Made by a program: the position numbers and the translations under genes. DNA of 16,811 nucleotides from Oscillospiraceae bacterium. Lineage in GTDB: Bacteria; Bacillota; Clostridia; Oscillospirales; Acutalibacteraceae. The notes under the pieces are model-generated. The model was not told the origin of the DNA, made no database searches, and saw nothing but the letters and a program-made list of their open reading frames with translations. Below, in pieces: positions 16,071-16,811 of the stretch. The first letter of the stretch is position 1, and every line of letters starts with the position of its first letter. Where the stretch lies: NCBI GenBank assembly GCA_031273775.1, contig JAISRF010000019.1, positions 1-16,811 of the forward strand, written 5' to 3'.

Positions 16071-16361
16071 ATGAGCAAAACTTATAAAGCAAAAATCAAA
16101 TGGTTAGCAGAAGAACAAGGGGGACGAAAAACTCTTCCGCATGGCGATAAATATGGACCGATTATAAGTATAGGTAAGCCTCTATCTTTATCAGAAGAAA
16201 ATTGGAGCCTTATAGTTAAAAACAAAGAAACGTTAGGCGAATATGAGACCATAGCAGAGGTGAGTTATTTGTCAAAAAAAGCTCCGGATAATCTTAGGAA
16301 AAACGTTGAATTTGAATTGTATGAGGGGAGGAAGTTAGTAGCAAAAGGTGTTGTTTTATGA
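16071..16361 (+). CDS. Small protein resembling EF-Tu domain III
   Basis: A 96-residue cytoplasmic protein. Its start, YKAKIKWLAEEQGGRKTLP, followed by PIISIG, closely resembles the beginning of the third domain of elongation factor Tu (xAxIxxLxxEEGGRHTPxxxxYxPxFxF), and the end, VEFELYEGRKLVAKGVVL, matches the final strands (REGGRTVGAGVV). It is therefore probably a lone EF-Tu domain-III-like beta barrel without the GTPase domain. AAGGAG (16060-16065) lies five bases before the ATG. It is 46 nt after the LRR gene, and its stop overlaps the next start (ATGA). Lone proteins of this type occur as hypotheticals in several phyla; their job is unknown. Here it may be an accessory or immunity factor, which is inference. 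Confidence 0.75.
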   Translation: MSKTYKAKIKWLAEEQGGRKTLPHGDKYGPIISIGKPLSLSEENWSLIVKNKETLGEYETIAEVSYLSKKAPDNLRKNVEFELYEGRKLVAKGVVL

Positions 16362-16811
16362 CATTTAATCTGTCGCAAAAAGATAATCATTACCCGGTTA
16401 CCCAGTTGGGGCAGGATGGAGGCAAATTAATGATAACTAAAAATGATTTATATGATATATCTGCTGCTCTTGCTATCATTAGGAGCAATCCGCAATACGA
16501 GTTGAATGTTGAAATATTAGATAAAATCATACGAGTTTTAAAACTTGACGATAATGATTTTGAAGATAATCAGATTCGTAAAGCAATAGCTTCTATTGAA
16601 AACATGGATCAAGAGCGATGGCATTACGCATATCACAATAATTTCTATGTAAATCACTGCCTATTAAAGAATAAGCAACTCTATCAATTGTTAATTAACA
16701 TTTGCACTGAAATAAAGCAATTATTAGAAATGCAAAATTATGAAAGAGTATATGATTTAGTAGACAGTGTTCACTGCGTGCCCGATATTATTGCAGAAAA
16801 TAACTTTTCAA
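16358..16811 (+). CDS. Unrecognised protein, 3' end off the window
   Basis: An open frame of 151 codons runs to the right edge without a stop. It starts at an ATG that overlaps the previous stop codon (ATGA), a strong sign of translational coupling. Start region: MTFNLSQKDNHYPVTQLG; later ITKNDLYDISAALAII, MDQERWHYAYHNNFYVNHCL and YERVYDLVDSVHCVPDII. An alternative start is the internal methionine at residue 25 (MITKNDLYDI), which would move the start out of the overlap and has a GGAGG about 10 nt upstream. The protein looks soluble and helical. Low GC and tight coupling place it in the same cassette as the two preceding genes, so an immunity or accessory role is possible. I do not recognise the family. 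Confidence 0.7.
   Translation, partial: MTFNLSQKDNHYPVTQLGQDGGKLMITKNDLYDISAALAIIRSNPQYELNVEILDKIIRVLKLDDNDFEDNQIRKAIASIENMDQERWHYAYHNNFYVNHCLLKNKQLYQLLINICTEIKQLLEMQNYERVYDLVDSVHCVPDIIAENNFS

Overview
This looks like a chromosomal segment of an anaerobic Clostridia/Oscillospiraceae-type Firmicute. The grounds are the gene families and their order (rplS-lepB-rbgA-rnhB-yraN), a DUF1540 protein, strong GGAGG-type ribosome binding sites with some TTG/GTG starts, and a classic -35/-10 promoter for the large gene. No taxon is named from the sequence alone.

Left part (1-6,750), housekeeping, mostly on the minus strand. A promoter at 6709-6737 drives rplS (ribosomal protein L19), followed by lepB (signal peptidase I), rbgA (50S assembly GTPase), rnhB (RNase HII), a YraN/UPF0102 nuclease-fold protein, an M19 dipeptidase and thrC (threonine synthase). 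Most of these genes are separated by 4-11 nt or overlap; the exceptions are gaps of about 100 nt on either side of rbgA. A DUF1540 cysteine protein (plus strand) and a metallophosphoesterase (minus strand, cut by the left edge) lie beyond thrC as a divergent pair, both with TTG starts.

Middle (6,617-7,239), no intact gene. It holds the rplS promoter and leader, a decayed coding remnant with two single-base frameshifts at homopolymers, and the plus-strand promoter of the next gene.

Right part (7,240-16,811), a plus-strand polymorphic-toxin locus. One 2,590-residue protein joins a signal peptide, an I9-like propeptide and a complete S8 subtilisin domain to a WapA/Tc-like RHS shell with about 30 YD repeats, an RHS core, an Ala/Val/Thr/Lys repeat linker, a Gly/Ala-rich hydrophobic segment, and a C-terminal domain of about 95 residues with the motif pattern of a GIY-YIG (URI) nuclease. 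Three AT-rich genes follow closely: a leucine-rich-repeat protein, a small protein resembling EF-Tu domain III, and an unrecognised ORF that leaves the window. GC content falls from about two thirds to about one third inside the C-terminus of the big gene and stays low after it, which fits a swapped toxin tip with its immunity cassette. The inferred role is contact- or secretion-dependent competition, with the downstream genes as immunity or accessory factors. This rests on family knowledge and gene order, not on any test.
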